Source: Kribbella capetownensis (GTDB taxonomy: Bacteria; Actinomycetota; Actinomycetes; Propionibacteriales; Kribbellaceae). Taken from it: a stretch of DNA of 64,000 bases. The DNA lies in NCBI RefSeq assembly GCF_004331485.1, contig NZ_SJKD01000002.1, positions 310,001 through 374,000 of the forward strand, written 5' to 3'. The first letter of the stretch is position 1, and every line of letters begins with the position of its first letter. The position numbers were made by a program, and so were the translations under genes. The notes under the pieces were generated by a model. It made no database searches. It saw only the letters and a program-made list of their open reading frames with translations, and was not told the origin of the DNA. Shown here piece by piece: positions 9,029 to 18,070 of this stretch.

Positions 9029-11383
9029 ATGCCGAGGAAGGCCAACGGTCGAGCGGGCAAGCACCGCGACGACGACTACCGGATGCCGGGCGACGCGGCG
9101 GCCGGTCAGGGCGCCAACGGCCAGCCGGAGAGCGGAATGCCGATGACGGGCATGGACTCTGCGCCGGGTTCGGCGGGAGCCGGCGACATGAGCAGTGGCG
9201 GAGCGGCGGGCGGTGCCGGCATGAGCGGTGGCGGCCAGGCCGGTGGAGCGGGCATGAGCGGTGGCGCCGGTGCGGCCGGTGGCGCGGGCATGAGTGGTGG
9301 CGGTTCAGCCGGTGGTGCTGGTATGAGCGGCACGGACGGGCGGATCGAGAACCCGACTCGGCGGCAGTGCGGTGTGATGGACGTGCACCGGCGGCTGCTG
9401 TCGACCTCACCCGAGTACGCCGCAGCCCGGTCGGCGATCGAGAACGCGACGTCGTTGTACGCCGCCGGACCGCCGCGTTTCACCGGTATAGCGCGGATCC
9501 CGTGCGTGGTGCACGTGGTCTGGAACACCGCCGCGCAGAACATCTCGCAGGCCCAGATCGACAGCCAGATCGACGTACTGAACCGCGACTTCCGGGCGAC
9601 GAACTCCGACATCGGCATCGTTCCGGCCGCGTTCACCGGACTGATCGCGGATTCCCGGATCGAGTTCCACCTCGCCACCGTGGACCCGAACGGCAACCCG
9701 ACCAGCGGTGTCACCCGGACCCAGACGAGTACGGCGTCGTTCGGCACCGACGACAAGGTGAAGAAGTCGTCGACCGGCGGTATCGACCCGTGGGCCACGG
9801 ACCGGTACCTGAACATCTGGGTCTGCCAGCTCGGCGGCGGCCTGCTCGGGTACGCCCAGTTCCCGGGCGGTCCGGCGAACACCGACGGCGTGGTCATCCT
9901 GCACAGCGGGTTCGGCACCAACGGCACGGCGGCCGCACCGTTCGACCTGGGCCGGACCACGACCCACGAGGTCGGGCACTACCTGAACCTGTTCCACATC
10001 TGGGGCGACGACGGCAGTGGCTGCAGCGGCAGCGACGAGTGCGCCGACACCCCGAACGCGGCCGGCCCGAACTTCGGCGTACCGACGTTCCCGCATGTGA
10101 CCTGCAGCAACGGTCCGAACGGCGACCTGTTCTACGACTACATGGACTACACCGACGACCGCGGCATGGTCATGTTCACCAACGATCAGGCCACCCGGAT
10201 GGAAGCCTGCCTGGACACCGTCCGGACGAACCTGCCGGTCTACGCCGGTGCCGGCGCCGGTACGCCGGAACCCGCCGGCTCGGTGGTGTCGTGGGGCGCG
10301 AACCGGTTGGACGCGTTCGTCCTCGGCACCGATCTGGCGATGTATCACAAGTGGTGGGACGGAGCGTCGTGGGAACCGTCCGTCGCCGGTTACGAATACA
10401 TGGGTGGTGTCTGCATGAGTGCTCCTGAAGTCGCGTCCTGGAGCCCGGACCGGCTGGACGCGTTCGTCCTCGGCACCGATCACGCGCTGTACCACAAGTG
10501 GTGGGACGGCTCGGACTGGGGACCGAGCGTCACCGGTTACGAGTACCTCGGTGGCGTCTGCATGAGCCCGCCGCAGCTGGCGACCTGGGGGCCGAACCGG
10601 CTGGATGCCTTCGTCCTCGGTACCGACCGCGCGCTGTACCACAAGTGGTGGGACGGCTCGAACTGGGGGCCGAGCGTCACCGGTTACGAGTACCTCGGCG
10701 GCATCTGCATGAGCCCGCCCGAAGTCGTTGCCTGGGGCAGCGATCGGCTGGACGTGTTCGTGCTCGGCACCGACAACGCGGTCTACCACAAGTGGTGGGA
10801 CGGCTCGAACTGGGGACCGTCGGCGACCGGCTACGAGTACCTCGGTGGTGTCTGTGCTTCACCGCCGCGGGTCGTCGCCTGGGGCGAGAACCGCCTCGAC
10901 ATGTTCGTCATCGGCACCGATTCGGCGCTGTACCACAAGTGGTGGGACGGCTCGGCCTGGTCGGGTTGGGAGTACATGGGCGGCATCTGTACGACGGCCC
11001 CGACCGTGGTCTCGTGGGACGCGAACCGGCTGGACGTGTTCGTGCTCGGCACGGACTCTGCGCTGTACCACAAGTGGTGGGACGGTTCCGCCTGGGGACC
11101 GTCGCTCACTGGCTACGAGTACATGGGCGGTCTGTGCACCGACGAGCCACGCGTCGTCTCGTGGGCCGCGAACCGGCTGGACGTGTTCGTCACCGGGACC
11201 GACAAGCAGCTGTACCACAAGTGGTGGGACGGTTCGAACTGGGGACCGGGCGTCACCGGCTACGAGCCGCTCGGTGGCGTGATCAGCGACTTCAGGGTGA
11301 CCGTCCCGTCGGCCCTGCCGGAGTCGATGCCGGCGTCCGGAACGATGCCGGGGGCAACGATGGAACAGGCGGTGCTGCGCTGA
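9029..11383 (+). CDS. M43 (pappalysin-like) zinc metalloprotease with seven-blade DUF346 propeller
   Basis: 784 residues from ATG 9029 with a strong GGAAGGGGGAGAG ribosome site. The order is: a basic/polar N-terminus (1-25) with no signal peptide or membrane segment; a low-complexity Gly/Ala/Met/Ser region with repeated G-G-A-G-M-S-G (about 45-105); an M43-type metalloprotease domain (about 115-410) with H313-E-V-G-H317-x5-H323 zinc motif and a later Met-turn candidate (Y-D-Y-M-D-Y); then seven repeats of about 49 residues (about 414-754) with the DUF346/PLL-lectin pattern R-L-D-x-F-V-x-G-T-D...Y-H-K-W-W-D-G. The family is normally secreted, so the missing leader is odd. It heads a three-gene cassette. 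Confidence 0.88.
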   Translation: MPRKANGRAGKHRDDDYRMPGDAAAGQGANGQPESGMPMTGMDSAPGSAGAGDMSSGGAAGGAGMSGGGQAGGAGMSGGAGAAGGAGMSGGGSAGGAGMSGTDGRIENPTRRQCGVMDVHRRLLSTSPEYAAARSAIENATSLYAAGPPRFTGIARIPCVVHVVWNTAAQNISQAQIDSQIDVLNRDFRATNSDIGIVPAAFTGLIADSRIEFHLATVDPNGNPTSGVTRTQTSTASFGTDDKVKKSSTGGIDPWATDRYLNIWVCQLGGGLLGYAQFPGGPANTDGVVILHSGFGTNGTAAAPFDLGRTTTHEVGHYLNLFHIWGDDGSGCSGSDECADTPNAAGPNFGVPTFPHVTCSNGPNGDLFYDYMDYTDDRGMVMFTNDQATRMEACLDTVRTNLPVYAGAGAGTPEPAGSVVSWGANRLDAFVLGTDLAMYHKWWDGASWEPSVAGYEYMGGVCMSAPEVASWSPDRLDAFVLGTDHALYHKWWDGSDWGPSVTGYEYLGGVCMSPPQLATWGPNRLDAFVLGTDRALYHKWWDGSNWGPSVTGYEYLGGICMSPPEVVAWGSDRLDVFVLGTDNAVYHKWWDGSNWGPSATGYEYLGGVCASPPRVVAWGENRLDMFVIGTDSALYHKWWDGSAWSGWEYMGGICTTAPTVVSWDANRLDVFVLGTDSALYHKWWDGSAWGPSLTGYEYMGGLCTDEPRVVSWAANRLDVFVTGTDKQLYHKWWDGSNWGPGVTGYEPLGGVISDFRVTVPSALPESMPASGTMPGATMEQAVLR
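10270..11289 (+). repeat. Seven in-frame ~147-bp repeats encoding a DUF346-type beta-propeller
   Basis: Seven consecutive coding repeats, each about 147 bp (the fifth is about 12 bp shorter), inside the M43 gene. Every unit encodes R-L-D-(A/V/M)-F-V-x-G-T-D followed by Y-H-K-W-W-D-G and ends in a (Y/E)-x-x-G-G turn. DNA identity between units is high, notably the stretch CACAAGTGGTGGGACGG, which recurs in every copy. Seven units match a closed seven-bladed propeller like the PLL-type fucose-binding lectins. Confidence 0.9.
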
Positions 11384-11394
11384 CCGGGCACAGC

Positions 11395-11670
11395 ATGGGG
11401 CGGTGGACGCACTCGTTCGAGGAGGATCACGACGGGATCAGCGTCTACCGCCGGGACGACTTCGCCTTCCCGCCGGCCCGTGGCCGGCGGGGGGTGGAGT
11501 TCCGGCCGGACGGCACGCTGGTGGAGTACGCGTTCGGTCGCGGTGACGCGCCCGAGCCCCGGCCGGGCGGGCACTGGAGCGACGACGGCCTGATCACGCG
11601 CTCCGCCGGCGGGACCGCCCGGATCGTCGCGGCCGAGCCCGATCGTCTCGAGATCATCTGGCAGGACTGA
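11395..11670 (+). CDS. Small conserved-looking hypothetical protein between two peptidases
   Basis: 91 residues from ATG 11395, twelve bases after the M43 stop, with its TGA one base before the M28 start. It is soluble, polar and Gly/Arg/Asp-rich (M-G-R-W-T-H-S-F-E-E-D-H; F-P-P-A-R-G-R-R-G; G-H-W-S-D-D-G-L-I), with no leader. The pattern of short alternating polar/hydrophobic strands suggests an all-beta fold, lipocalin-like at best. Its position inside a protease operon makes a protease inhibitor, chaperone or immunity role possible, but this is inference only. Confidence 0.7.
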   Translation: MGRWTHSFEEDHDGISVYRRDDFAFPPARGRRGVEFRPDGTLVEYAFGRGDAPEPRPGGHWSDDGLITRSAGGTARIVAAEPDRLEIIWQD

Positions 11671-11671
11671 C

Positions 11672-12994
11672 ATGACCACTGCACCCGTGCGTTATCTCGT
11701 CGTACCGACCGTCGATGCCGCCGATGGCGCGCACTCGGCCCGGTTCGGCGACAAGACCCTGCTCTGGGTCCCGGCCGACCAACGTCTCGGCCGGGCCTCC
11801 CGGACCGCACCTGGCCTGCTGCTCGTCACCCAGGTGGGCCGGAGTTTCCAGGACGAGTACCCCGACGTCACGCCGTTGCTCGACCACGGCCGGCACCTGG
11901 TGATCTCGTCCGCCGACAAACCCCGCCGCCGTTCCAACAACTGCTGGCGGATCGAACCACTCCGCGCCGGTACGACGGTTGTCGACAATCCGACACCGGC
12001 GGCGGCCCGGGTGGATCCATCGATCGCAGGTCTGGTCGCGCAGCTGTCTCCGGCGTCGTACCAGGACGATCTGACCTGGCTGGCGAGTCTGCCGACGCGG
12101 CACTCGCTCAGTACCTCGTTCACCACCGCGGTGGACTTCGCCGCCGCCAAAATGGTTGCCCTCGGCTACGGACTGGCCCGGACCCAGATCACGGTCGGCG
12201 CCGGACACTCGCAGAATCTGATCGGCGACCGGCCCGGCACCGGCGGCGGTGGCCTGGTCCTGATCACGGCACACCTCGACTCGATCAACATCGCCGGCGG
12301 CCCGGCCGCGGCTGCGCCCGGTGCGGACGACAACGGGAGTGGCTCCGCGGGCGTGCTGGAACTCGGCCGGTTGCTGTCGACCCGGTCCTGGCGGCACGAC
12401 GTGCGGCTGATCCTGTTCGGCGGTGAGGAGGAAGGGCTGTTCGGCAGCAAGCAGTACGTCGCCGCGCTGCCGCCGGCCGAACGAGCCCGGATCCGGGCCG
12501 TCCTCAACATGGACATGATCGCGAGCAAGAACACCGCCGTGCCGACAGTCCTGCTCGAAGGTGCACCGGTGTCGTCGAGCCAGATCGCGGACCTGGCGAC
12601 GGCGGCCGCGACGTACACGGGGTTGAAGGTGGAGACGTCGCTCAACCCGTTCGCCAGCGATCATGTGCCGTTCATCGACGCCGGGATCCCGGCGGTGTTG
12701 TCGATCGAGGGTGCGGACAGCGCGAACGGTCACATCCACTCGGCGAACGACACGCTCAACTTCCTCAACTGGTCGCTGCCGGCCGAGATTCTCCGCATGA
12801 ACATCGCCGCCCTGGCCGGCTGGCTCGAACCCGCGACCACCCTCGCCCGGCCAAGACCAGCTGGTTCGGTGGTCTCATGGGGCCCTGGCCGGCTGGACCT
12901 CTTCGCGGTCGGCATGGACTCCGCCCTGCATCACAAGGCTTTCGACGGCAGCTGGCACGACTTCGAGTCCCTGGGAGGCGTTGTCCTAAACTGA
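11672..12994 (+). CDS. M28 family zinc peptidase with a single C-terminal DUF346 blade
   Basis: 440 residues. An N-terminal region (1-115) of unknown fold is followed by an M28 domain with all metal and catalytic residues visible: H201-L-D203, G-A-D219-D-N, G-G-E252-E253-E-G-L-F-G-S, N-M-D281-M and D-H331-V-P-F. From about residue 397 the tail repeats the propeller motif of the M43 protein ([15 protein letters not shown]), ending after one blade. M28 enzymes are aminopeptidases or carboxypeptidases that trim peptides, so it could finish what the M43 endopeptidase starts. No signal peptide. ATG 11672 follows the previous stop by one base. Confidence 0.88.
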   Translation: MTTAPVRYLVVPTVDAADGAHSARFGDKTLLWVPADQRLGRASRTAPGLLLVTQVGRSFQDEYPDVTPLLDHGRHLVISSADKPRRRSNNCWRIEPLRAGTTVVDNPTPAAARVDPSIAGLVAQLSPASYQDDLTWLASLPTRHSLSTSFTTAVDFAAAKMVALGYGLARTQITVGAGHSQNLIGDRPGTGGGGLVLITAHLDSINIAGGPAAAAPGADDNGSGSAGVLELGRLLSTRSWRHDVRLILFGGEEEGLFGSKQYVAALPPAERARIRAVLNMDMIASKNTAVPTVLLEGAPVSSSQIADLATAAATYTGLKVETSLNPFASDHVPFIDAGIPAVLSIEGADSANGHIHSANDTLNFLNWSLPAEILRMNIAALAGWLEPATTLARPRPAGSVVSWGPGRLDLFAVGMDSALHHKAFDGSWHDFESLGGVVLN

Positions 12995-12999
12995 CGCCC

Positions 13000-14334
13000 G
13001 TGTGGAGCCCGAATGCGCGTGACCTCGGTGGACTTCCTACGCGGCACGGCGTTGCGACTCGCGAGCGGGCGGTGTTCCGGTCGGAGTCACCCGACGACCT
13101 GGACTCGGCGGGCCGGAGCGCGTTGGACGCGATCGGTGCCGGCTTGGTCCTCGACGTCCGCAGCGACCGCGAGCTGACGCGACCACATCCGCTCGACGGC
13201 ACCCCGGCGTACCGGCGGATCCCGTGGATCGACCCGGTCGCCGATGAGTCGCGGAACGCGGCCGCCGAGCCGCGACTCGTCGATGTCTACTCCAACGGCC
13301 TGAGTCGCAACTCCGCCCACATCGGCAAGATCTTCCGAGCGGTCGCGGACGCCCCGGCGGACCGGCCGGTGGTCGTGCACTGCCAGGCCGGCAAGGATCG
13401 GACCGGACAGTTCGCCGCTCTGCTGCTCGAGCTGGCCGGCGTACCTCGCAACGTGATCGCCGAGAACTACGCGATCAGTGAGGTCCTGCTGGGGCTGCAG
13501 GACGGTCCCGAGCGGTCACGGACCAGGCCGGAGACCATTCTCGGATCACTCGACCACCTTGACTCCCGACTCGGCGGCATTCGTGCGTACCTCGCCGGCC
13601 TCGGGTTGAGCCAGCTGCAGATCCACCGCCTGGCGACGCGTCTCGTGCCGGTCGGGGTGCGAGCCGTGGTGTTCGACTTCGACGGTCTGCTGATGGACAC
13701 CGAGTCCACGTCGGTGCTGAGCTGGCAGGCCGAATGGGCGCACCACGGGCTCGAGCTGGATCTCGAAGACTTCTGGCCGGGCCACGGTGGGGACACCTCC
13801 GACACCCGGTACGCGCTGCTCGCCGCGGCCGTCGGCGCCGGCTTCGACCGGGAGGCGAGTCACGCGCGGAGGATGGCGCATCGCCAGCGGATGCACACCG
13901 AGCTGGACTTCCGGCCGGGGATCCGGGACTGGGTGACGACGGCGCGCGAGTTCGGCCTACAGGTCGGGATCGCCAGCAGCTCACCGAGCCCGTGGGTGCG
14001 CGGGCATCTGGAGCGGGTCGGCGCGATCGACCTCTTCGACCAGATCGTCACCGGCGACGAGGTCAGCACCCACAAGCCCGATCCAGCGATCTACGAACTC
14101 GCTCTGCGACGCCTCGGCGTACCAGGAGCGGCAGCGATCGCGGTCGAGGACACCGCCCACGGCGTCGCGGCGGCGCAGATGGCCGGCATGTTCGCGGTCG
14201 CCATCCCCAATCCGTACGTCGCTCCGGCCGCGGTCGCGACTGCCGACCTCGTTCTGGGCAGCGCTGACCAACTCCTGCTCAGCGAGTTGCTTCTTTCAGC
14301 GGCATCGAAAGGGTCGACCCCGGTAACCGACTGA
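13000..14334 (+). CDS. Tyrosine phosphatase fused to HAD phosphatase
   Basis: 444 residues from GTG 13000, only six bases after the M28 stop; no good ribosome site, so coupling is possible. Residues 1-210 are a Y_phosphatase3-type protein tyrosine/serine phosphatase: N-A-R-D-L-G-G-L start and P-loop H127-C-Q-A-G-K-D-R-T-G with Cys128 as nucleophile. From residue 221 a HAD-IA (beta-phosphoglucomutase-like) domain begins with F-D226-F-D228-G-L, followed by S-S-S-P-S, H-K-P-D-P and V-E-D-T-A-H-G. Both active sites look intact. The HAD half ends in a hydrophobic L-L-L-S-E-L-L-L segment. The substrates are not evident. Confidence 0.87.
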   Translation: MWSPNARDLGGLPTRHGVATRERAVFRSESPDDLDSAGRSALDAIGAGLVLDVRSDRELTRPHPLDGTPAYRRIPWIDPVADESRNAAAEPRLVDVYSNGLSRNSAHIGKIFRAVADAPADRPVVVHCQAGKDRTGQFAALLLELAGVPRNVIAENYAISEVLLGLQDGPERSRTRPETILGSLDHLDSRLGGIRAYLAGLGLSQLQIHRLATRLVPVGVRAVVFDFDGLLMDTESTSVLSWQAEWAHHGLELDLEDFWPGHGGDTSDTRYALLAAAVGAGFDREASHARRMAHRQRMHTELDFRPGIRDWVTTAREFGLQVGIASSSPSPWVRGHLERVGAIDLFDQIVTGDEVSTHKPDPAIYELALRRLGVPGAAAIAVEDTAHGVAAAQMAGMFAVAIPNPYVAPAAVATADLVLGSADQLLLSELLLSAASKGSTPVTD

Positions 14335-14380
14335 CCTAGTCTGCTGACCTTCTGTAAATTTCCAACCGGAGGGAACGCAG

Positions 14381-14758
14381 ATGCGGAAGCTTCTTGGTGC
14401 TGCCGTGATGTCGGGGGCGGTTGTGGCGGGTCTGATGGTCGGGACGCCGGCCCAGGCGTCGACCACTGGGACGCAGGCCTGCGACCTGGTGACCGCGCCG
14501 AGCGTCGGCTACAGCGCACTGATGCTGTACGTCGCTGTCGGCCTGGAGGGTTGTTCGACCAGCGTCACTGAGGTCAGGGTCGAGTTGCAGAAGGGTCCGA
14601 GCGCGTCCGGGCCGTTCACCACGGTCGCCGAGACGTACGCGTACTCCGGCGGAGGTGCCTGGTTCGACGAGGGCACCGGGTGTGGCTACTACGTCGGTGT
14701 CGCGCATTGGCAGGACCAGACCGAGACGTCGCCCAACCCGGCGTACTACTGCAACTGA
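14381..14758 (+). CDS. Small secreted protein of unknown function
   Basis: 125 residues. Signal peptide: M-R-K-L-L start, hydrophobic core and A-Q-A cleavage site near residue 26. The mature part is about 99 residues with an even number of Cys residues (C-D-L, G-C-S, G-C-G-Y-Y and a C-terminal Y-Y-C-N), consistent with two disulfides and an extracellular beta fold. GGAGGG upstream supports the ATG. No family recognised. It is closed by a strong hairpin terminator. Confidence 0.75.
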   Translation: MRKLLGAAVMSGAVVAGLMVGTPAQASTTGTQACDLVTAPSVGYSALMLYVAVGLEGCSTSVTEVRVELQKGPSASGPFTTVAETYAYSGGGAWFDEGTGCGYYVGVAHWQDQTETSPNPAYYCN

Positions 14759-14766
14759 GGCCAGGG

Positions 14767-14796
14767 GCGCCTGGGCTCGGCGACGAGCCCAGGCGC
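14767..14796. terminator. Bidirectional hairpin terminator
   Basis: Perfect 13-bp stem GCGCCTGGGCTCG / CGAGCCCAGGCGC with a GCGA tetraloop, placed between the convergent stops at 14758 and 14805. No U-tract, as is common in high-GC actinobacteria. Confidence 0.85.
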
Positions 14797-14804
14797 AGGA
14801 CCAG

Positions 14805-15548
14805 TCAGGTCAGGTGCGTGAGCAGCAGGGGATTGATGATCTCGGGGTGGGAGTAGGTCACCAAGTGGGCCGCGTTCTCGATGATCTCGAGGTGCGCGCC
14901 GGGGATCTGACCGGCCAGCGGTACGACGGTCTCGGGCGGGATCGAGGTGTCCGACTCGGCGGTGACGAGGAGCACCGGCGCGGTGATGTCCGACAGGCCT
15001 GGGAGCAGGTTGGTGCTGCCGAGTGCCTCGCAGCACGCGGCGTAGCCCTCGTCGGGACTGTCTAGCAGCATCTGGCGGACCGGAGCGGTCGCGGTGAACT
15101 CGGGCAGGAACCAGCGGCCGAGCGTCGCATCGGTGATCGCCTGCGTGCCCTCGGCACGGACCTGAGCCGCGCGGTCGGCCCACATCTGCTTGTTCTCGGC
15201 CGGGTTGGCCGGCGGGCAGATCAGCGCGAAGCGGTTGAACCGGTCCGGCGCGTTCTGGGCCAGCCACAACCCGACCGCGCCGCCTAGCGAGATACCGACG
15301 TACGACGCCTGCTCCACGAGGAGTGTGTTGAGCAGCTCGACCACGTCACCGCCGAGATCTTCGATCGTGTACGGCCCGAGCGGCACCTCGGACCCGCCGT
15401 GGCCGCGGTGGTCGAAGGTCACCACCCGGAACCGCTGCGCGAGGACCTCGAGCTGCGGCGCCCACATCGCCTGCGTCGCCCCGAGCGACGATCCCAGCAG
15501 GACCACCGGCGCGTCGTCGGAACCCGTCACCTCGTAGTTCAGTTGCAT
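14805..15548 (-). CDS. Alpha/beta hydrolase, 3-oxoadipate enol-lactonase-like
   Basis: 247 residues. The start M-Q-L-N-Y-E-V-T-G and the oxyanion region L-L-G-S-S-L-G-A-T-Q-A-M-W are characteristic of PcaD-type enol-lactonases. The nucleophile elbow is G-I-S-L-G-G near residue 97, and the acid and base fit the E-S-D and A-A-H-L motifs near the C-terminus. PcaD opens the enol-lactone in the beta-ketoadipate pathway, but no other pca gene is nearby, so a different ester or lactone substrate is possible. It lies downstream of the DUF2000 gene on the same strand. Confidence 0.8.
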   Translation of the reverse strand: MQLNYEVTGSDDAPVVLLGSSLGATQAMWAPQLEVLAQRFRVVTFDHRGHGGSEVPLGPYTIEDLGGDVVELLNTLLVEQASYVGISLGGAVGLWLAQNAPDRFNRFALICPPANPAENKQMWADRAAQVRAEGTQAITDATLGRWFLPEFTATAPVRQMLLDSPDEGYAACCEALGSTNLLPGLSDITAPVLLVTAESDTSIPPETVVPLAGQIPGAHLEIIENAAHLVTYSHPEIINPLLLTHLT

Positions 15549-15580
15549 GCCCCCACACTACGGACGCGACCGCATGATGT

Positions 15581-15641
15581 GACCTTGTGCGCGGGTCGAC
15601 CACATCGGCGCGTCGTTGGTGGTTGATCCATGCACAAGGTC
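15581..15641 (+). repeat. 61-bp long hairpin in intergenic region
   Basis: Arms of 23 nt each: an outer perfect 10-bp stem GACCTTGTGC / GCACAAGGTC, a 2x2 mismatch, then an inner 11-bp stem that pairs fully only with two G-U wobbles when read as plus-strand RNA, and a 15-nt loop. The flanking genes are on the minus strand. Structure and asymmetry resemble a mobile miniature repeat or a plus-strand small RNA rather than a terminator. Confidence 0.5.
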
Positions 15642-15647
15642 GTGCTG

Positions 15648-16058
15648 TCAGCGGTAGAGCGCGAGCGCGCCGGTGAGGGAGTCGACGGTCTGGCGGGGGC
15701 CGAAGAGGGCGAGGCCGAGATACTCGACGTCGTCGGGCTTGGTGCCGCTGAGCGTGGTGGACATCTGGTCGTAGGTCCGTGCCCGCTGGGCGATCTGGTG
15801 CATGTCGTGCACGGTGACGTCGTCCCGCACGGCCGCCTGGGTCCGGAGGTCGTGCAGTTGCTCGGCGGATGCCCGCAGTACCGGGATCGGGTAGGCGCAC
15901 ATGCCGGTGTGTGGGTTTCCGGCGGCGTCCTCGGTCTCCGGGCCGACCACCTGATCGTGGTGGTGGCCGAGTCCGACGCCGAGCAGGGCAGCAGTGTTCA
16001 GGGCGACGCCGACCGGCGCCTCGGCCGCGATGACCACGACCATCTTGTTCGTCAGCAC
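15648..16058 (-). CDS. DUF2000 family protein
   Basis: 136 residues read from GTG 16058 (M-L-T-N-K-M-V-V-V-I-A). DUF2000 proteins start with this lysine-containing strand followed by a helix (A-P-V-G-V-A-L-N-T-A-A-L-L-G); I recall a resemblance to peptidyl-tRNA hydrolase 2, but the biochemical role is unknown. Features here are the L-N-T-A-A and H-D-Q-V-V-G-P motifs. It is divergent from the Lrp-type regulator at 16138 with about 80 bases between, making it a candidate target. Confidence 0.7.
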   Translation of the reverse strand: MLTNKMVVVIAAEAPVGVALNTAALLGVGLGHHHDQVVGPETEDAAGNPHTGMCAYPIPVLRASAEQLHDLRTQAAVRDDVTVHDMHQIAQRARTYDQMSTTLSGTKPDDVEYLGLALFGPRQTVDSLTGALALYR

Positions 16059-16137
16059 GGTGGGAAACCTAGCTTCGTGCGCGGCCGCTCGCGATCGGTT
16101 CCGAACGTCGTTCGGCAGCTCTGCGAAACTGCCTGTC

Positions 16138-16590
16138 ATGGACGAACTTGATACGGCGCTCCTGCGGATGCTGCAGAACGATGCCCGCCGGACCAACCGC
16201 GACATGGCGGCCGAGCTCGGCATCGCGCCGTCCACCTGCCTCGAGCGGATCCGCGGCCTGCGCGACCGCGGCGTGATCACCGGCTACCACGCCGAGGTCG
16301 ACCTGAAGGCCATCGACCGCTCGACCCAGGCGATCATCTCGATCAAGCTCCGTCCGCAGGCGATGGCCGTCGCCACGGCCTTCCAGGACTACGTGAACCA
16401 GTTGCCCGAGACCCTGGCGATGTTCATGGTCTCCGGCGGCTCCGACTTCCTCGCCCACGTCGCCGTCAAGGACACCCAGGCACTCCGCGACCTCGTCCTC
16501 GCGCTGGCCAAGCGCCAGGAGATCGCCGACATCCGCAGTTCGGTCGTCTTCGAGCATCACCGGCGTTCGACGATCATGCCGCTGCGGTGA
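16138..16590 (+). CDS. Lrp/AsnC family transcriptional regulator
   Basis: 150 residues from ATG 16138. The N-terminal winged helix reads M-D-E-L-D-T-A-L-L-R-M-L-Q with the recognition helix in A-P-S-T-C-L-E-R-I-R-G-L. The C-terminal RAM/ligand domain follows from about residue 65 (S-G-G-S-D-F-L-A-H-V). Lrp-type proteins respond to amino acids and often control the divergent neighbour, here the DUF2000 gene. Its last 17 bases overlap the convergent MFS gene. Confidence 0.92.
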   Translation: MDELDTALLRMLQNDARRTNRDMAAELGIAPSTCLERIRGLRDRGVITGYHAEVDLKAIDRSTQAIISIKLRPQAMAVATAFQDYVNQLPETLAMFMVSGGSDFLAHVAVKDTQALRDLVLALAKRQEIADIRSSVVFEHHRRSTIMPLR

Positions 16591-18025
16591 CGCTCCTGCG
16601 ATGGTCGAGTACGCCGTAGCCGACCGCGGCCGCGACTGCGAGGACCAGGAGGGCGTCTACTGAGCCGGCCCAGGCCATGCCCATCCCGGCGCCGTGCTCC
16701 GCCGCGGCGAAGTAGATCGTCCCGACCGACGCCACGCCCGCCGCGCTGGCGAACTGCTGGGTCGTCGTCAGTGCACCCGCCGCGGCTCCCGCATGCTGCG
16801 GCGGTACGTCGCGCAGGGCGGCGCCGATCAGCGACGGCAGGATGAACCCGTTGCCGAAGCTGATGATCGCGGTGACGAGGATGATCGCCGCAACGGACGT
16901 GTTCGCACCGCCGCGACCCGCGATCACCGCGAGCGCGACCAGTCCCGCCGCGGCCGTCAGGCAGCCGGCGAAGAGCGCCGAATTCCCGTACCGGGCGGCG
17001 AGGCGCGGCGCGAGCAACGCGCTGACGGAGAACGTCACGCCGGCCGGCACGAAGACGAGTCCGGCCTCGAACGGGCTCAGTTCCAACGCGACCTGGAGAA
17101 GCAAGGCCAGGACGAACATGTAGCTGGCGAAGTACAGCATGAACGCCATGTTGGACAGGATTCCGGACCGGAACGACGCGGCCCGGAACAGCGACAACTC
17201 GAGGATCGGCTGGCCGCCGCGCTTGTGCAGCAGTTGCTGCCACTTCAGGGTCGCGGCCAGAACCGGGACCGAGGCGGCCATCGACAGCCAGGCCCACAGT
17301 GGCCAGGCGGCCGCACGGCCGACGCTCAGCGGGACGAGGAGCAGACCGAGTCCGGCTGCGAGGCCGAACGCACCTAACGGATCGAGCTTGGGACGCGGGC
17401 CTTGGGCAACCACTTTGCCCGGCAGGATCCGCTGCGCGGCAATCGCGCCGATGATTCCGACCGGCACGTTGATCAGAAAGATCAACCGCCAGCCGAGGCC
17501 GGCCACGTTGGCCGTCACCAGGAGACCACCCAGAACTTGTCCGGCGATCGAGCCGACTCCGCCGGCGACGCCGTACCAGGCCATTGCTCGGGCACGGCCG
17601 TGCCCGGAGGAGCGGGCAGAGATGAGGGCGAGCACCTGGGGCAGCATCAGAGCGGCCGCGAGACCTTGGGTCAGGCGTGCGATGACGAGTTGCACGGGAC
17701 CCTGCGCGAGACCGCACAGCGCCGAGGTGACGGCGAACGCGAGCATCCCGATCGTGAACAGCCGACGGTGGCCGAAGAGGTCGCCCAGCCGTCCACCGAG
17801 TACGAGCGCACCGGCGTACGCGAACGCGTAGCCACCAACGACGAGCTCAAGCTCGGCCTCGGTGGCCCCCAGATCCAGCCGGATCGACGGCGCGGCGACG
17901 TTCACCACGAAGAAGTCGAACTGCGCCATGAACGTCCCGGTCAGCAGCGCGACCAGCATCACCGCAGGAACTGTCCGGTCCTGAGGTTCGACGGCGGTTC
18001 GACTCACATCCACGAGAATTATCAT
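16574..18025 (-). CDS. MFS transporter, DHA2 (14-TM) drug exporter type
   Basis: 483 residues from ATG 18025; a GTG at 18013 is an alternative. About fourteen hydrophobic segments, with the MFS A-motif G-R-L-G-D-L-F-G-H-R-R and motif C region G-V-G-S-I-A-G-Q-V-L-G-G-L-L. Motif D1-like L-D-L-G-A-T-E and F-F-V-V-N-V-A-A-P sit in the first segments. This is the EmrB/QacA type that pumps drugs or metabolites out using the proton gradient. It is divergent from the Rrf2 regulator across 45 bp. Confidence 0.9.
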   Translation of the reverse strand: MIILVDVSRTAVEPQDRTVPAVMLVALLTGTFMAQFDFFVVNVAAPSIRLDLGATEAELELVVGGYAFAYAGALVLGGRLGDLFGHRRLFTIGMLAFAVTSALCGLAQGPVQLVIARLTQGLAAALMLPQVLALISARSSGHGRARAMAWYGVAGGVGSIAGQVLGGLLVTANVAGLGWRLIFLINVPVGIIGAIAAQRILPGKVVAQGPRPKLDPLGAFGLAAGLGLLLVPLSVGRAAAWPLWAWLSMAASVPVLAATLKWQQLLHKRGGQPILELSLFRAASFRSGILSNMAFMLYFASYMFVLALLLQVALELSPFEAGLVFVPAGVTFSVSALLAPRLAARYGNSALFAGCLTAAAGLVALAVIAGRGGANTSVAAIILVTAIISFGNGFILPSLIGAALRDVPPQHAGAAAGALTTTQQFASAAGVASVGTIYFAAAEHGAGMGMAWAGSVDALLVLAVAAAVGYGVLDHRRSVTAAA

Positions 18026-18070
18026 GGATATGCAGTCACTACAATGTCCACGTTCTGTTAGCCTGATCGC

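Noticed and set aside
10270..11289. CRISPR-like or satellite repeat
   Set aside because: The repeats are in frame, ~147 bp, and encode propeller blades; no spacer/repeat organisation. No CRISPR array was seen anywhere.
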